Source: Pseudomonas kitaguniensis
Lineage (GTDB): Bacteria > Pseudomonadota > Gammaproteobacteria > Pseudomonadales > Pseudomonadaceae
Direction: 5' to 3'
Assembly: GCF_009296165.1 (NCBI RefSeq)
Contig: NZ_VUAZ01000010.1
Location: 1 to 49,678 of the forward strand
Length of the DNA: 49,678 nt
Shown piece by piece: positions 1-8,736 of the stretch; the first letter of the stretch is position 1, and each line of letters begins with the position of its first letter. The notes under the pieces are model-generated. The model made no database searches. It worked only from the letters and a program-made list of their open reading frames with translations, and was not told the origin of the DNA. Position numbers and translations under genes: made by a program.

Positions 1-258
1 CGGCTTGTGATTTTGATCTGGAAGCGTCCCGTGCCCGCATCGCGAGCAAGCCCGCAATAGCGCTTTTGATTTCTCAAGCGCCGATGCAGCAGGGCCTCCC
101 ACCCATAGCGGGTTCCTGAACCTGCCCTGAAGAATATTCCCACCCTCAGAATTGAAACCTTCGTACGGTTTACTCGCCTGTAAACGGTGGGTAAGCTTCG
201 CGCGTTTTTTTCAATAGCGCAGATCCTCAATGGGTACTTGTTCGAGTGGCAGTTGTCG
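1..258. other. Gene-free stretch with a degenerate REP half
   Basis: I see no convincing gene here; the open frames lack Pseudomonas-like codon use and a ribosome site. Positions 37-55 carry a partial copy of the REP motif (CGCATCGCGAGCAAGCCCGC), in the same orientation as the right half of the pair near 49340. The rest probably includes the promoter of the downstream mgtC-like gene, but I cannot place -10 and -35 boxes with confidence. Confidence 0.4.
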
Positions 259-375
259 GCCGGTTTCCGTAACCGGCACATACTTGGCAAGGTAACGCGC
301 ATCGTTGCGATGCCGTTATCTCGCCTGAAAAAGCGAGTAGCGGCATCCCGGCAGCGGCCAGTCCTGGCACCTGCC
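259..375 (+). promoter_or_regulatory. Structured leader of the mgtC-like gene, with mutually exclusive hairpins
   Basis: Several stems follow one another. Stem A is 259-277 (GCCGGTT/AACCGGC). Stem B is 299-313 (GCATCG/CGATGC, 3-nt loop). Stem C is 309-347: GATGCCGTTA pairs with TAGCGGCATC (one G:U) and encloses CTCGC/GCGAG. Stem D is 350-375 (GGCAG/CTGCC with an inner GCCA/TGGC). Stems B and C share positions 309-313, so only one can form at a time, as in a switch. mgtC-type genes in enterobacteria have regulatory leaders, but I do not recognise this one as a named RNA family. That it is transcribed and regulatory is inference. Confidence 0.35.
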
Positions 376-421
376 CGAATCCCTCTCATACCGCAGTGCA
401 TTGTGGCTAGCCGGCTTTTGT

Positions 422-471
422 GGTCAGCCGGTTCCTGTGGCGAGCCCGCTCGCCACAGGAACCGGCTGGCC
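422..471. repeat. 24-bp-arm palindrome (REP-like hairpin) before mgtC
   Basis: The arms at 426-445 and 448-467 are perfectly complementary over 20 bases with a 2-base centre. Pairing extends outward to 422/471 with one G:T wobble. The core TGTGGCGAGC...GCTCGCCACA resembles a known class of Pseudomonas REP sequences. A partial direct copy of the arm start (AGCCGGCTTTTGTGG) lies just upstream at about 409-423. It ends 56 bases before the mgtC start codon, so it would form a very stable hairpin in the mRNA leader. Confidence 0.85.
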
Positions 472-527
472 GCAGGAACGCGGGCTGCACAGAGATCGGC
501 ATAGCCTTAGTGGCAACAGGAGTTTTT

Positions 528-1244
528 ATGCAAGCAATCAACAACATCAACCTCAACTCGCTGGTCGATACCGTGGTCAGCCTCAGCGCGGCGTTTATCC
601 TCGGTGGCTTGATCGGTTTTGAGCGTCAGTACCGTCAGCGCACGGCGGGCTTGCGCACCAATGTGCTGGTGGCCGTAGGCGCGGCGATTTTTGTCGACAT
701 GGCCAACCGGCTGGGTGGGGCAGAAGGTGCAGTGCGGGTGGTCGCGTACGTGGTCTCGGGCATCGGCTTTTTGGGGGCGGGGGTGATCATGCGCGAAGAA
801 GGCAATGTGCGCGGGCTCAACACCGCCGCCACGCTCTGGGCCTCGGCGGCGGTGGGCGCGTGTGCCGGCGCCGACCTTATTCTTGAAGCGCTGCTGGGCA
901 CGCTGTTTGTGTTGGCGGCCAACACGTTGTTGCGGCCGATCGTTAATAACATCAACCGTCAGCCCTTGGACGTGGTATCGGCAGAGGTCACCAACATCCT
1001 CTATGTCATCGCGCGGCGTAGCGAGCAACAGGCGGTGATGGTGTTGCTGGAAGCCGAGCTTGCGCGCTGCAATTACCCGGCCAGCGACGTCGACGTGCGC
1101 CCGTTCGGCAGCGAAGAGGTGGAAATCGAGGCCATCCTGGCCGCCACCTCAGTAGACGGCGACGAATTGGATGCGCTGGTGACGCGTATTGCCATGTCGT
1201 CCCTGGTGGTGCAGGCCTTCTGGAGCCCGAGCACCACCGACTAA
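528..1244 (+). CDS. MgtC/SapB-family inner-membrane protein
   Basis: 238 aa. The start at 528 follows a good ribosome site (CAGGAG, 5-9 bases upstream); longer in-frame starts run through the palindrome and lack one. The N-terminal half is a membrane domain of about four helices (residues 10-140) with the MgtC signatures [13 protein letters not shown], the GLRTN segment and the [10 protein letters not shown]...[16 protein letters not shown] block. The C-terminal 90 residues look like a soluble ACT-like domain, as in longer MgtC proteins. MgtC proteins help bacteria cope with low magnesium and inhibit the F-type ATPase in Salmonella; many homologues outside pathogens are uncharacterised. The gene stands alone, followed by a hairpin. 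Confidence 0.88.
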   Translation: MQAINNINLNSLVDTVVSLSAAFILGGLIGFERQYRQRTAGLRTNVLVAVGAAIFVDMANRLGGAEGAVRVVAYVVSGIGFLGAGVIMREEGNVRGLNTAATLWASAAVGACAGADLILEALLGTLFVLAANTLLRPIVNNINRQPLDVVSAEVTNILYVIARRSEQQAVMVLLEAELARCNYPASDVDVRPFGSEEVEIEAILAATSVDGDELDALVTRIAMSSLVVQAFWSPSTTD

Positions 1245-1261
1245 CCCGCCTTCGTGTGACA

Positions 1262-1287
1262 CATGGCCAAGCGCTGGGTTGGCCATG
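1262..1287. terminator. Inverted repeat after mgtC, possible terminator
   Basis: CATGGCCAA and TTGGCCATG form 9-bp arms around an 8-base loop, 18 bases after the mgtC stop. There is no run of T after it, so termination would be weak or would need other factors. Confidence 0.35.
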
Positions 1288-1292
1288 CTTGC

Positions 1293-1319
1293 TAGGAAAA
1301 GTCCTACAAGTAGTTAGGA
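1293..1319. promoter_or_regulatory. Palindrome TAGGA-AAAG-TCCTA plus half-site: possible regulator box
   Basis: Positions 1293-1306 read TAGGAAAAGTCCTA, with 5-bp perfect arms. A further half-site (TTAGGA, 1314-1319) lies 8 bases on. The shape resembles boxes bound by NarL/FixJ-type regulators such as RcsB (TAAGAATATTCCTA) and the BvgA/EvgA class. It lies about 240 bp upstream of a gene for such a regulator, so autoregulation is a reasonable guess. The assignment rests on motif resemblance only. Confidence 0.35.
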
Positions 1320-1543
1320 GTATCCCTTCGGATTAAGCGTCGTTTGGTTGATAAAGTTGCGCCCTTGCAGCTGGACAGCGGCAAAAAAACAACGGTGCGT
1401 GTTCGCACGTTTTAATCGAAGGGACCAGGCACAGCCTGGCTATCGTCCTGAGTAGGGGCAGTACCGCCGGTCGGCACTGTCATTTCTCACAGGTACCTGT
1501 GTCCCGTGTGATGTGTAAGGTTACCAGGCCTCAGGGGTGTTTT

Positions 1544-2170
1544 ATGAATAAAGCGCTAATAGTCGATGATCATCCGTTTATTCGGCAAACCGTTCGCTTT
1601 CTGCTCAAACAAGAAGGTTTTACTGACATCGATGAGGCCGGTAACGGCGCGGATGCCGTGCAGAAGGCCAGAGAAGGGCGCCCTGATTTGATCATTCTAG
1701 ACCTGTCGATCCCCAAACTTGGCGGGCTGGAAGTCATCAGTCGGGTCAAGGCTTTGGGCCTGCCTTGCAAGATGCTGGTACTGACGGCGTCCCTTGCGGA
1801 GTTTTTTTCTGCGCGCTGCATGCGTGCAGGTGCCATGGGTTTTGTGGCCAAGACAGGCGAGTTGGACGAACTGCAAAAAGCTATTAAGGCGGTGATGTCC
1901 AACTACAGTTGCTTTCCCAGCTTGCCAAGCAGTTCGGTGCGCCGTGACGATCTGCAGTCCACTGAGCTGCAACTGGTGGAATCGCTTTCGGATCGTGAAG
2001 TGGAGGTATTACGCATGCTCGCATTGGGTTTGGGCAATAACCAGATCGCCGAGCAAATGCTCTTGAGCCACAAAACCATCAGCACTTACAAAACGCGGCT
2101 AAAAGAGAAACTGCGCATGTCGTCCGTTGTACATATGGCCAAATTTGCCAATCGTAATTGTTTGATCTGA
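1544..2170 (+). CDS. NarL/FixJ-family response regulator (BvgA/EvgA type)
   Basis: 208 aa. The N-terminal receiver domain (residues 1-120) has the acidic pair VDDH near residue 8, phosphoacceptor Asp in LIILDLSIPK, a Thr in VLTAS and Lys in FVAKTG. A LuxR-type helix-turn-helix follows at about 145-205 (LSDREVEVLRMLALG...IAEQMLLSHKTISTYK). The start at 1544 gives the canonical MNKALIVDDH opening and follows CAGGGGTG; the upstream in-frame start has no ribosome site. The kinase gene begins 6 bases after the stop, so the two form an operon and very likely a phosphorelay pair. The target genes are unknown. Confidence 0.92.
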   Translation: MNKALIVDDHPFIRQTVRFLLKQEGFTDIDEAGNGADAVQKAREGRPDLIILDLSIPKLGGLEVISRVKALGLPCKMLVLTASLAEFFSARCMRAGAMGFVAKTGELDELQKAIKAVMSNYSCFPSLPSSSVRRDDLQSTELQLVESLSDREVEVLRMLALGLGNNQIAEQMLLSHKTISTYKTRLKEKLRMSSVVHMAKFANRNCLI

Positions 2171-2176
2171 CGCCAC

Positions 2177-5100
2177 ATGACCCCGGCCCACATTCTACGG
2201 TTGATCATTGCCCTGTTGATGGGCCTGATGCCGATGCGGGCGAGCGCGCTTGACGAGCCTCAGGCGCTGCGTTTGTTGGGGCACTCAAGGTTCGAGGGTA
2301 TTGGCCCATCGGTGGTGCTGGGGGAGCCAGACTGGCACTGGCTGCGCGAGCGTCGCACGCTGTTGCTGGGAGTTTCGGCGCCTGATTACGGGCCCTTCGA
2401 ACTGACGAATAATAACGATGAGCTTGAAGGCATCACGGCCGATTATGCGGGGCTGCTCTCCCAGGCGCTGAACATCACCGTTGAAGTTCGGCGCTACGGT
2501 ACCCGTGATGAGGTGATTGAGGCGCTCAAGCATGGCGCAATTGACCTGCTGGGGTCGGCCAACGGCTTTGAGGCGGGCGACCCGCAGTTAGTGCTTTCGC
2601 GCTCCTATGCCAACGATCAACCGGTGCTGGTAACCCGTACCGGCGACGGCCAGTCCCTCGGCGTGGATTTGGCGGGCAAGCGGGTGGCGATGCTCTATCA
2701 CTACATGCACCCCGAGATCGTGAAGGCCTTTTACCCCAAGGCGCAACTGGAGCTGTTCCCGTCTATTTTTGAAGCCATCGGCGCTGTGGCTTTCGGTCAC
2801 GCCGATGTCTATCTTGGCGACGCTATTACCGCCAATTATCAGATCAACCGTAACCATCTGAACAACGTGCAGATGGCGGATTTTTCCACGCTGGAATCCA
2901 ACTCTTTCGCCTTCGCTCTTTCCAGAAAAAACTCCCGGCTGCTGCGCATCGTCAACACAGCGCTGGGAGCCATCGCAGCTAACGAGCAGATGGAAATACT
3001 GCGCCGTTGGAGCGGTGACAACCTGGGCCTTCTGGGGACGACGCGGCTGCACTTGAGCACGAGCGAGCAGCGTTGGCTGGAGAAGCATCCGCGCGTGAGG
3101 GTGGTAGCGTCCGACCAGATGCTGCCGTTGGCATCCTTTACTGCAAATGGGCAGTTAGAGGGGCTGAGCGCCGACGTGTTGTCGCGGATCAGCTTGCGTA
3201 CCGGTTTGAAGTTCGATGTGGTCGCGGGCGGCTCGATGTTCGATCAAATTGGCGCGGTCAGCGCCGGCAGGGCCGACATGCTGGCGGTGGTAACCCCCAG
3301 TATCGAAGGCTCCGATCAGGTGCGCTTCAGCCGGCCCTACCTGACCAACCCGGTTGTGCTGGTGACGCGCAACGACGATCCTGCCACGATGACCCTGGAA
3401 GACATGGTTGGAAAACGCCTCGCGCTGGCCAGTGGCAATGCGCTGCGTGAGGTGATCAACCGCGATTACCCCGGTATCGCTTTTGTACAGGCCAGAAACC
3501 CGACAGAAGCCATGGCCATGGTGGTCGCCGGCACCGCCGATGGGGCCGTCAATTCATTGATCAATGCGCGCTACCTTATCGCCCTTCAGTACCGTGGCAA
3601 ACTGCGAGTGACCAGCACGGTTGGCTCCGAGCCTGCGCGCATGACGTTTGGCGTGAACCGTGGTCAGTTGGAGTTGTATTCGATACTGGACAAGGCGCTG
3701 CTGAGCATTCCCCCGCATGAAATGGACGAGCTGATCAGCCAATGGCGCACTGATGTGGTCATCGAAGACCGTTGGCTGCGTCATCGTACCGCGATCATTC
3801 AGGGTTTTGGTCTGGCGGCACTGTTGCTGTTGCTGCTGCTGGGGTGGGCCATCTACTTGCGTAGCCTGATACGCAAGCGTTCCCAGGCCGAACGTGCCTT
3901 GAGCGACCAGATGCGCTTTATGGGCGTATTGATCGACGGCACGCCTCATCCGATTTACGTGCGTGATCGCCAAGGGCGGCTAATGGCTTGCAACAGCGCT
4001 TATCTGGATGTGTTTGGCTTCAGGCTGGAAGAGGTCATCGGCAAGACGGTGATCCAGACCGACAGCGGTAACCCGCCCCAGGCGCAGTCTTTTCATGAAG
4101 ATTATCTGAGGTTGATGGAGCGTGGCGAGCCGCAGATTCATGATCGGGTACTCAGGCTGCCCGCGGGCAAGATATTGACCATTTATCAATGGATGCTGCC
4201 GTACCGTGATGGCGACGAAAATGTCGTCGGTATGATTGCCGGTTGGGTGGACGTCAGCGAGCGCCAGCGCCTGTTGGGCCAGTTGCAGGAAGCCAAGGAG
4301 GAAGCCGACGCCGCCAATCGTGCCAAGACCACGTTCCTGGCGACCATGAGTCACGAGATCCGCACGCCGATGAATGCGGTGATCGGCATGATCGAACTGG
4401 CCCTTGCGAACGCCGAGCAGGGCCGCGCAGACCGCGATGCCCTGGAGGTCGCTTCGGTTGCGTCCCACGGCATGCTGGAATTGATTGGCGATATTCTTGA
4501 TATTGCCCGCATCGAGTCCGGCCATCTGTCCCTTGCCCTGGAACCGGCCAACCTGCATGAGCTGCTGATGTCGGTGGCGCGGGTGTTCGAAGGGCTGGCG
4601 CGTGCCAAGGGCCTGGCGCTGCTGGTAGAGCTTGACCCGCTGATTGATTGCCCCGTACTGGCCGACCCCATGCGGTTCAAACAAGTGGTGTCCAACCTGC
4701 TGAGCAATGCCATCAAGTTCACGCGCCACGGCCAGGTGCGGTTGGGCGCGCGCAGTTCACCGGCATCAGGCACCGAATCGCTGAGCCTCAGGTTATGGGT
4801 GGAAGACACCGGTATAGGCATCAGTGCCGAAGACCAGCAGCGCCTGTTCAACCCATTTATCCAGGGCAGCAATACCGAGCAATCGGCCCGTAGCGGCTCG
4901 GGATTAGGCCTGGTTATCAGCCGTAACCTGTGTGAAATGATGGAGGGCACGCTGCAATTGAGCAGTGCGCTCGGGCAGGGCACACGGGTGGACGTGACGC
5001 TGACATTGGCCAGGACCGCTGCCTTGCCGGCCGAGGTTTTATTGCCCGTGCCGGCTGTTCAGGCCGCCCGTGTATTGGACATTCTGGTGGTGGATGACTA

Positions 5101-5803
5101 CCCGGCCAATCGCTTGCTGCTGGCCCGGCAGTTGAGCTTTCTGGGGCATCGCATCATCACCGCCGAGGAGGGTGTTCAGGGGCTTGAATGCTGGAAAACC
5201 AAGAACCCGGATGTGGTGATCACCGATTGCAACATGCCCCTCAAAGACGGCTACACCCTGGCACGTGACATTCGTGCGCAAGAGCGTGAGCAAGGGCTGG
5301 TGCCTTGCCTGTTGCTGGGCTTTACCGCGAATGCACAGCCAGAAGAAGCCGAGCGTTGTCGGCAAGCCGGCATGGATGGTTGCCTGTTCAAACCGGCGGG
5401 GCTTGAGGACTTGCGCTCGGCCCTGGCCTCGCTGACGAACCGTCTTTGTACGCCTGAAACTGAGGCGGGGTTTGATCTGAGCACGTTAATCTCGTTAACG
5501 GGGGACGATCATGCCGCGCTGAAAGAGCTGTTGATGCCGCTGATAGAGAGCCTCCAGGAGGACTGTGCGCTTCTGACGGAGCTGCAGCGCCAGCACCATT
5601 TTCACCCGCTGCATGACCTCGCTCACCGCGCCAAGGGCGGGGCGCGCATGGTCAAGGCGCAGCGGCTGATCGCCTGTTCCGAAACGCTTGAGGGTGTCTG
5701 TCAACGCCAGGATCGCAATGCGCTGGGCGCGGCGATTGATGCGATGGCGGCGGCGATGGCTGAGCTGCATCAGCGCCTGAGCGTGTTTTGCAATCAGCGT
5801 TGA
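2177..5803 (+). CDS. BvgS/EvgS-type unorthodox hybrid sensor histidine kinase
   Basis: 1208 aa, the usual length for the BvgS class. In order: signal peptide (1-24), two tandem periplasmic solute-binding (SBP_bac_3, Venus flytrap) domains (about 55-275 and 300-520), a transmembrane helix (about 538-562, AALLLLLLLGWAIYL), a PAS domain (about 580-700), a HisKA dimerisation domain with His726 in MSHEIRTPMN, an ATPase domain (VEDTGIGIS, SGSGLGL), a receiver domain with Asp1017 (VVITDCNMP) and an Hpt domain with His1150 (LAHRAKGGARM). The expected relay is His726 to Asp1017 to His1150 to the Asp of the regulator encoded 6 bases upstream. The ligand cannot be read from the sequence. Domain limits are estimates by eye. 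Confidence 0.93.
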   Translation: MTPAHILRLIIALLMGLMPMRASALDEPQALRLLGHSRFEGIGPSVVLGEPDWHWLRERRTLLLGVSAPDYGPFELTNNNDELEGITADYAGLLSQALNITVEVRRYGTRDEVIEALKHGAIDLLGSANGFEAGDPQLVLSRSYANDQPVLVTRTGDGQSLGVDLAGKRVAMLYHYMHPEIVKAFYPKAQLELFPSIFEAIGAVAFGHADVYLGDAITANYQINRNHLNNVQMADFSTLESNSFAFALSRKNSRLLRIVNTALGAIAANEQMEILRRWSGDNLGLLGTTRLHLSTSEQRWLEKHPRVRVVASDQMLPLASFTANGQLEGLSADVLSRISLRTGLKFDVVAGGSMFDQIGAVSAGRADMLAVVTPSIEGSDQVRFSRPYLTNPVVLVTRNDDPATMTLEDMVGKRLALASGNALREVINRDYPGIAFVQARNPTEAMAMVVAGTADGAVNSLINARYLIALQYRGKLRVTSTVGSEPARMTFGVNRGQLELYSILDKALLSIPPHEMDELISQWRTDVVIEDRWLRHRTAIIQGFGLAALLLLLLLGWAIYLRSLIRKRSQAERALSDQMRFMGVLIDGTPHPIYVRDRQGRLMACNSAYLDVFGFRLEEVIGKTVIQTDSGNPPQAQSFHEDYLRLMERGEPQIHDRVLRLPAGKILTIYQWMLPYRDGDENVVGMIAGWVDVSERQRLLGQLQEAKEEADAANRAKTTFLATMSHEIRTPMNAVIGMIELALANAEQGRADRDALEVASVASHGMLELIGDILDIARIESGHLSLALEPANLHELLMSVARVFEGLARAKGLALLVELDPLIDCPVLADPMRFKQVVSNLLSNAIKFTRHGQVRLGARSSPASGTESLSLRLWVEDTGIGISAEDQQRLFNPFIQGSNTEQSARSGSGLGLVISRNLCEMMEGTLQLSSALGQGTRVDVTLTLARTAALPAEVLLPVPAVQAARVLDILVVDDYPANRLLLARQLSFLGHRIITAEEGVQGLECWKTKNPDVVITDCNMPLKDGYTLARDIRAQEREQGLVPCLLLGFTANAQPEEAERCRQAGMDGCLFKPAGLEDLRSALASLTNRLCTPETEAGFDLSTLISLTGDDHAALKELLMPLIESLQEDCALLTELQRQHHFHPLHDLAHRAKGGARMVKAQRLIACSETLEGVCQRQDRNALGAAIDAMAAAMAELHQRLSVFCNQR

Positions 5804-5938
5804 GCGCTGTGGCGGGTCATTCGGTGGTTTTGGGATAACTCCTACGCGATGTGGGAACAAGGCTGATTTTGTCTTCGCGCTATGTCTGGAGAATGGGCGG
5901 TGCTCAATGACGAGCCCAGCCTGCCCAGGTTTTTTGCC

Positions 5939-6361
5939 ATGCCGAATAAAGCACTGACCCTCATGATTGCCGACGAACAGCACCTGCAAAGGCTGCACAT
6001 CGAGAAAATGCTCAACCAATTGGGTTATCACCGGATTGTCCCGGTGCAAACCTTCGAAGAAGTGCAAATACTCACGGCCATCCCGGCCGAGCCCTTTGAC
6101 GTGCTGATCATCAACGCGGGGTTGCTGGCCGACTTCAACGGGCCGCGGCCCAAGGCTCGGCATATGCTGGTTTACCACCACCAGGACCTCGGCCGATTGG
6201 CCGGTGCAGCCTCAGCCGTGCTGGTACGCCTGCCAGGCGCACCCGACTCCATCAACCTGGAGCACTTCATGGACATCGTCGACCCACCCAAGGCCGCCCT
6301 TGGTTTGCGAGTATTGCCCTGGCTGCGGGAGTTATCCAGCCGGCCGGCAACCGGGGTTTAA
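5939..6361 (+). CDS. Degenerate receiver-domain protein without phosphoacceptor Asp
   Basis: 140 aa. The opening ([23 protein letters not shown]) has the acidic pair and first helix of a CheY-like receiver. The strand that should end in the phosphorylated Asp reads FDVLIIN, with Asn59 in its place, and the later Thr/Ser and Lys are not evident. It may therefore act without phosphorylation, or through a partner. It follows the hybrid kinase by 135 bases in the same direction, which suggests an accessory role in that system. The start at 5939 gives the receiver-like N-terminus; an in-frame start at 5882 would add 19 unrelated residues. It overlaps the convergent reductase gene by 4 bases. Confidence 0.7.
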   Translation: MPNKALTLMIADEQHLQRLHIEKMLNQLGYHRIVPVQTFEEVQILTAIPAEPFDVLIINAGLLADFNGPRPKARHMLVYHHQDLGRLAGAASAVLVRLPGAPDSINLEHFMDIVDPPKAALGLRVLPWLRELSSRPATGV

Positions 6362-7176
6362 TCCCACTTCGGTGCGATGCCCTTGGGGCTGGTCAGGCGA
6401 TGAGCGCGTTCCAGCCCGGCTATCTGCGCCATGTCGGCGGCGCTCAAGGTCAGTTGCAAGGCCTTGAGGTTGCTCTGCAGGTTGGCGCGCTGGGTCGACG
6501 AAGGGATTACCGCATAACCCAATTGCATGGCCCACGCCAGCGTGACTTGCGCCGGGGTGGCATGATGGCGTTCGGCGATTTGCTGGATCACCGGGTCCTT
6601 CAGCACTTCGCCATAGGCCAGCGTCATGTACGAGGTGATCTGAATGCCGTTGGCGGTGGCGAAATCCACCACCTTCTGGTTTTGCAGGTAGGGGTGCAGT
6701 TCGATCTGATTGGTCGCGATGTGCTCGGCGCCCACCGCAGCAATCGCCTGTTTCATCAGGTCGATGGTGAAGTTGGAAATACCGATCTGGCGCGTCAGGC
6801 CCAAGCGTTTTGCTTCCAGCAATTGGCCCATGAACTCGGCGACGGGCACTTGATCTTCCGGCGATGGCCAGTGGATCAGGGTCAGGTCCAGGTAGTCAGT
6901 CTTCAATTTGCGCAAGCTTTCACGCAGGCTAGGAATCAACTGCCCTTCGGCGAAGTTGGCGATCCAGATCTTGCTGGTGATGAACAGTTCATCACGCGGC
7001 ACGCCACTGTCGGCAATCGCCTGGCCCACATCGGCTTCGTTTTCGTAGATTTGCGCAGTGTCGATGGCGCGGTAGCCCAGTTCCAGGCCCGTGCTGACCG
7101 AGTTGATCACAACGTTGCCTTGCAGGCGGAAAGTGCCGAGGCCAAAGGCGGGGACGTTTTGGGTAGAGGTGGGCAT
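6358..7176 (-). CDS. dkgB: Aldo-keto reductase, 2,5-diketo-D-gluconate reductase B type
   Basis: 272 aa, normal for DkgB. The (beta/alpha)8 fold motifs are present: GLGTFRL near the start, the catalytic Asp/Tyr pair in [11 protein letters not shown], the catalytic Lys in ITSKIW, the His in LIHWP, and the NADPH site toward the C-terminus ([15 protein letters not shown]). The family reduces aldehydes such as methylglyoxal, and 2,5-diketogluconate, with NADPH in the cytoplasm. The gene lies downstream of the DAHP synthase on the same strand, with a 136-base gap holding a hairpin, so co-transcription is uncertain. Confidence 0.88.
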   Translation of the reverse strand: MPTSTQNVPAFGLGTFRLQGNVVINSVSTGLELGYRAIDTAQIYENEADVGQAIADSGVPRDELFITSKIWIANFAEGQLIPSLRESLRKLKTDYLDLTLIHWPSPEDQVPVAEFMGQLLEAKRLGLTRQIGISNFTIDLMKQAIAAVGAEHIATNQIELHPYLQNQKVVDFATANGIQITSYMTLAYGEVLKDPVIQQIAERHHATPAQVTLAWAMQLGYAVIPSSTQRANLQSNLKALQLTLSAADMAQIAGLERAHRLTSPKGIAPKWD

Positions 7177-7280
7177 GGGTAACTCCTGAAAGGGGGTAAA
7201 GCGTGGAGTCGAGTATCTGCCCGTGGTTCCTTCTGAAAAACCCCCAAACCCGACAATGACTTTTTACCAGACGGCAACAG

Positions 7281-7307
7281 TGCAGGCACGGGCAAGCCGT
7301 GCCTGCA
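7281..7307 (-). terminator. Hairpin between DAHP synthase and dkgB
   Basis: TGCAGGCACGG pairs with CCGTGCCTGCA (11 bp, 5-base loop) just after the DAHP synthase stop. No T-run follows on the minus strand, so it may be a weak terminator or an mRNA 3'-end stabiliser. Confidence 0.45.
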
Positions 7308-7312
7308 TGCGG

Positions 7313-8404
7313 TCAGTCGGTTTGACGCTGTGCCCGCAGGCGCTCGGCGGCACTGCGCAAGAGTTGCTCGGTAGCGTCCCAGCCCAGGCAACCATCGGTC
7401 ACTGACACGCCGTACTTCATTGACGGGCTCAACGGCTGGCAACCTTCGAACAGATGACTTTCGAGCATCATGCCGATCAACGCCGTGTCACCTTGCAGGC
7501 GTTGTTCCAGCACCTCGTTGAACACCGCCGGTTGACGCAGCGGGTCTTTGCCACTGTTGGCATGGCTGCAATCGACCATCATCCGCGCCGTGACCTTGGA
7601 CTTGGCCAAGTCGAGTTTCACCTGCGCCACGCTTTGCGCATCGTAGTTTGGCCCACGGTGGCCGCCGCGCAGCACCAGGTGCGTGTCGGGGTTGCCCGGG
7701 GTCTGGATGATCGCCGGATGGCCCTGGCTGTCGACGCCGAAGTGGCGGTGCGGGTGCGCCGCTGAGCGCATCGCATCGCAGGCAATGGCGACGCCGCCGT
7801 CGGTGCCGTTCTTGAAACCGACGGGTATGCCCAGGCCGCTGGCCATTTCGCGGTGGATTTGCGACTCGGTGGTGCGTGCGCCGATGGCCACCCAACTGAG
7901 CAGGTCATCGAAGTAGCCGGCCGCCATCGGTTGCAGCAGCTCGGTGGCGACCGGCAGGCCCAGGCGCAGCATTTCGCGCATCAACTGGCGCGACAGGTTG
8001 AGGCCTGCGGCCATGTCATCGCTGCCATCCAGGTGCGGGTCGTAGGCCAGGCCTTTCCAGCCGACAGTGGTGCGTGGTTTTTCGACGTAGGCGCGGATCA
8101 CCAGCAGCATCTGGTCACTGACTTCAAGCGCTAATTTCTTCAGCTTGCGCGCGTATTCCATGGCCGATTCCGGGTCGTGTATCGAACACGGGCCGACAAT
8201 CAGCAGCAAGCGGGAGTCTTCACCTTCAAGGATGGCTCGCACGGCTTGGCGATGGGCGTTTATCTGCTCAACGAGGAACGGGCTGAGCGGCAACTGGTGT
8301 TTAAGCTCAAGCGCACTGGGCAGGCGCTGGGTCAGGGATTCATTGGCGCAAGTCAGGGCGCTGTTGATGGCAGAGAGTGGCAAAGCGGCGGCGGAGGAAT
8401 TCAT
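7313..8404 (-). CDS. aroF: 3-deoxy-7-phosphoheptulonate (DAHP) synthase, class I
   Basis: 363 aa. It catalyses the first step of the shikimate pathway: phosphoenolpyruvate + erythrose 4-phosphate to DAHP. Recognisable class I (AroF/G/H-type) signatures are LLIVGPCSIHD, VIRAYVEKPRTTVGWKGL, GARTTESQIHREMASG, GFKNGTDG, LRGGHRGPNY, MVDCSHANSGK and GMMLESHLFEG; the metal ligands Cys, His, Glu and Asp sit in these. The ATG at 8404 has AGGAAG 8 bases upstream; a TTG six bases further up is less likely. The N-terminal extension fits a feedback-regulated isoform, but which amino acid inhibits it cannot be read, so the letter F is tentative. The mRNA leader carries two small aromatic-rich ORFs and a terminator hairpin, suggesting attenuation. 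Confidence 0.92.
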   Translation of the reverse strand: MNSSAAALPLSAINSALTCANESLTQRLPSALELKHQLPLSPFLVEQINAHRQAVRAILEGEDSRLLLIVGPCSIHDPESAMEYARKLKKLALEVSDQMLLVIRAYVEKPRTTVGWKGLAYDPHLDGSDDMAAGLNLSRQLMREMLRLGLPVATELLQPMAAGYFDDLLSWVAIGARTTESQIHREMASGLGIPVGFKNGTDGGVAIACDAMRSAAHPHRHFGVDSQGHPAIIQTPGNPDTHLVLRGGHRGPNYDAQSVAQVKLDLAKSKVTARMMVDCSHANSGKDPLRQPAVFNEVLEQRLQGDTALIGMMLESHLFEGCQPLSPSMKYGVSVTDGCLGWDATEQLLRSAAERLRAQRQTD

Positions 8405-8452
8405 ATTCAAGGCTTCCTGGGCAAGCGGCGGGCTGTTCCCGCACGCTCTGCC

Positions 8453-8605
8453 CTACTGGGGTGTTCGACAATTGGCCGTATTGGCTACGCAGGTTGGCTT
8501 GCCACCAAGAGGTGACCGATCGGAGGCGGCAGGCTGTCCCGAACGGAGCTTGCTAAATCGCCATGCAGTGCAAGTGTCGTAGCGGTAATAGGTGGCGTAG
8601 TTCAT
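8453..8605 (-). CDS. Second small leader ORF before DAHP synthase, Tyr-rich
   Basis: 50 codons, beginning MNYATYYRYDTCTAWRFSKL, with four Tyr in the first nine residues plus Trp15 and Phe17. It has the strongest ribosome site in the region (AAAGGAG, 8 bases before the ATG). It sits downstream of the terminator hairpin at 8647-8686, and its stop is 48 bases before the DAHP synthase start, so it is transcribed only on readthrough unless an unseen promoter exists. I see no second terminator after it. A role as a Tyr-sensing leader, or in coupling to the synthase, is inference; it could also be a small protein in its own right. Confidence 0.55.
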   Translation of the reverse strand: MNYATYYRYDTCTAWRFSKLRSGQPAASDRSPLGGKPTCVANTANCRTPQ

Positions 8606-8646
8606 GTCGTGACTCCTTTAGGTGTTGTTCAAAATGTACGGGGCCT

Positions 8647-8686
8647 GAAAAAACAAAACCCCCGGTCGGGGAGCCGACCGGGGGTT
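8647..8686 (-). terminator. Attenuator terminator before DAHP synthase
   Basis: On the minus strand AACCCCCGGTCGG pairs perfectly with CCGACCGGGGGTT (13 bp, 4-base loop, 8657-8686) and is followed by TTTTGTTTTTT. This is a strong intrinsic terminator pointing at the DAHP synthase, in the untranslated leader 51 bases after the stop of the first leader peptide. GGGGT at about 8708-8712 could pair with the ACCCC of its 5' arm and form an antiterminator. Confidence 0.88.
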
Positions 8687-8736
8687 AGATTTCTCTGGTA
8701 GGCGACCCCTTGAGTAGTGGGCGCCGATTTCAGGTA

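Noticed and set aside
187..504. 105-codon frame before mgtC
   Set aside because: It reads through the leader hairpins and the long palindrome; codon use is not coding-like.
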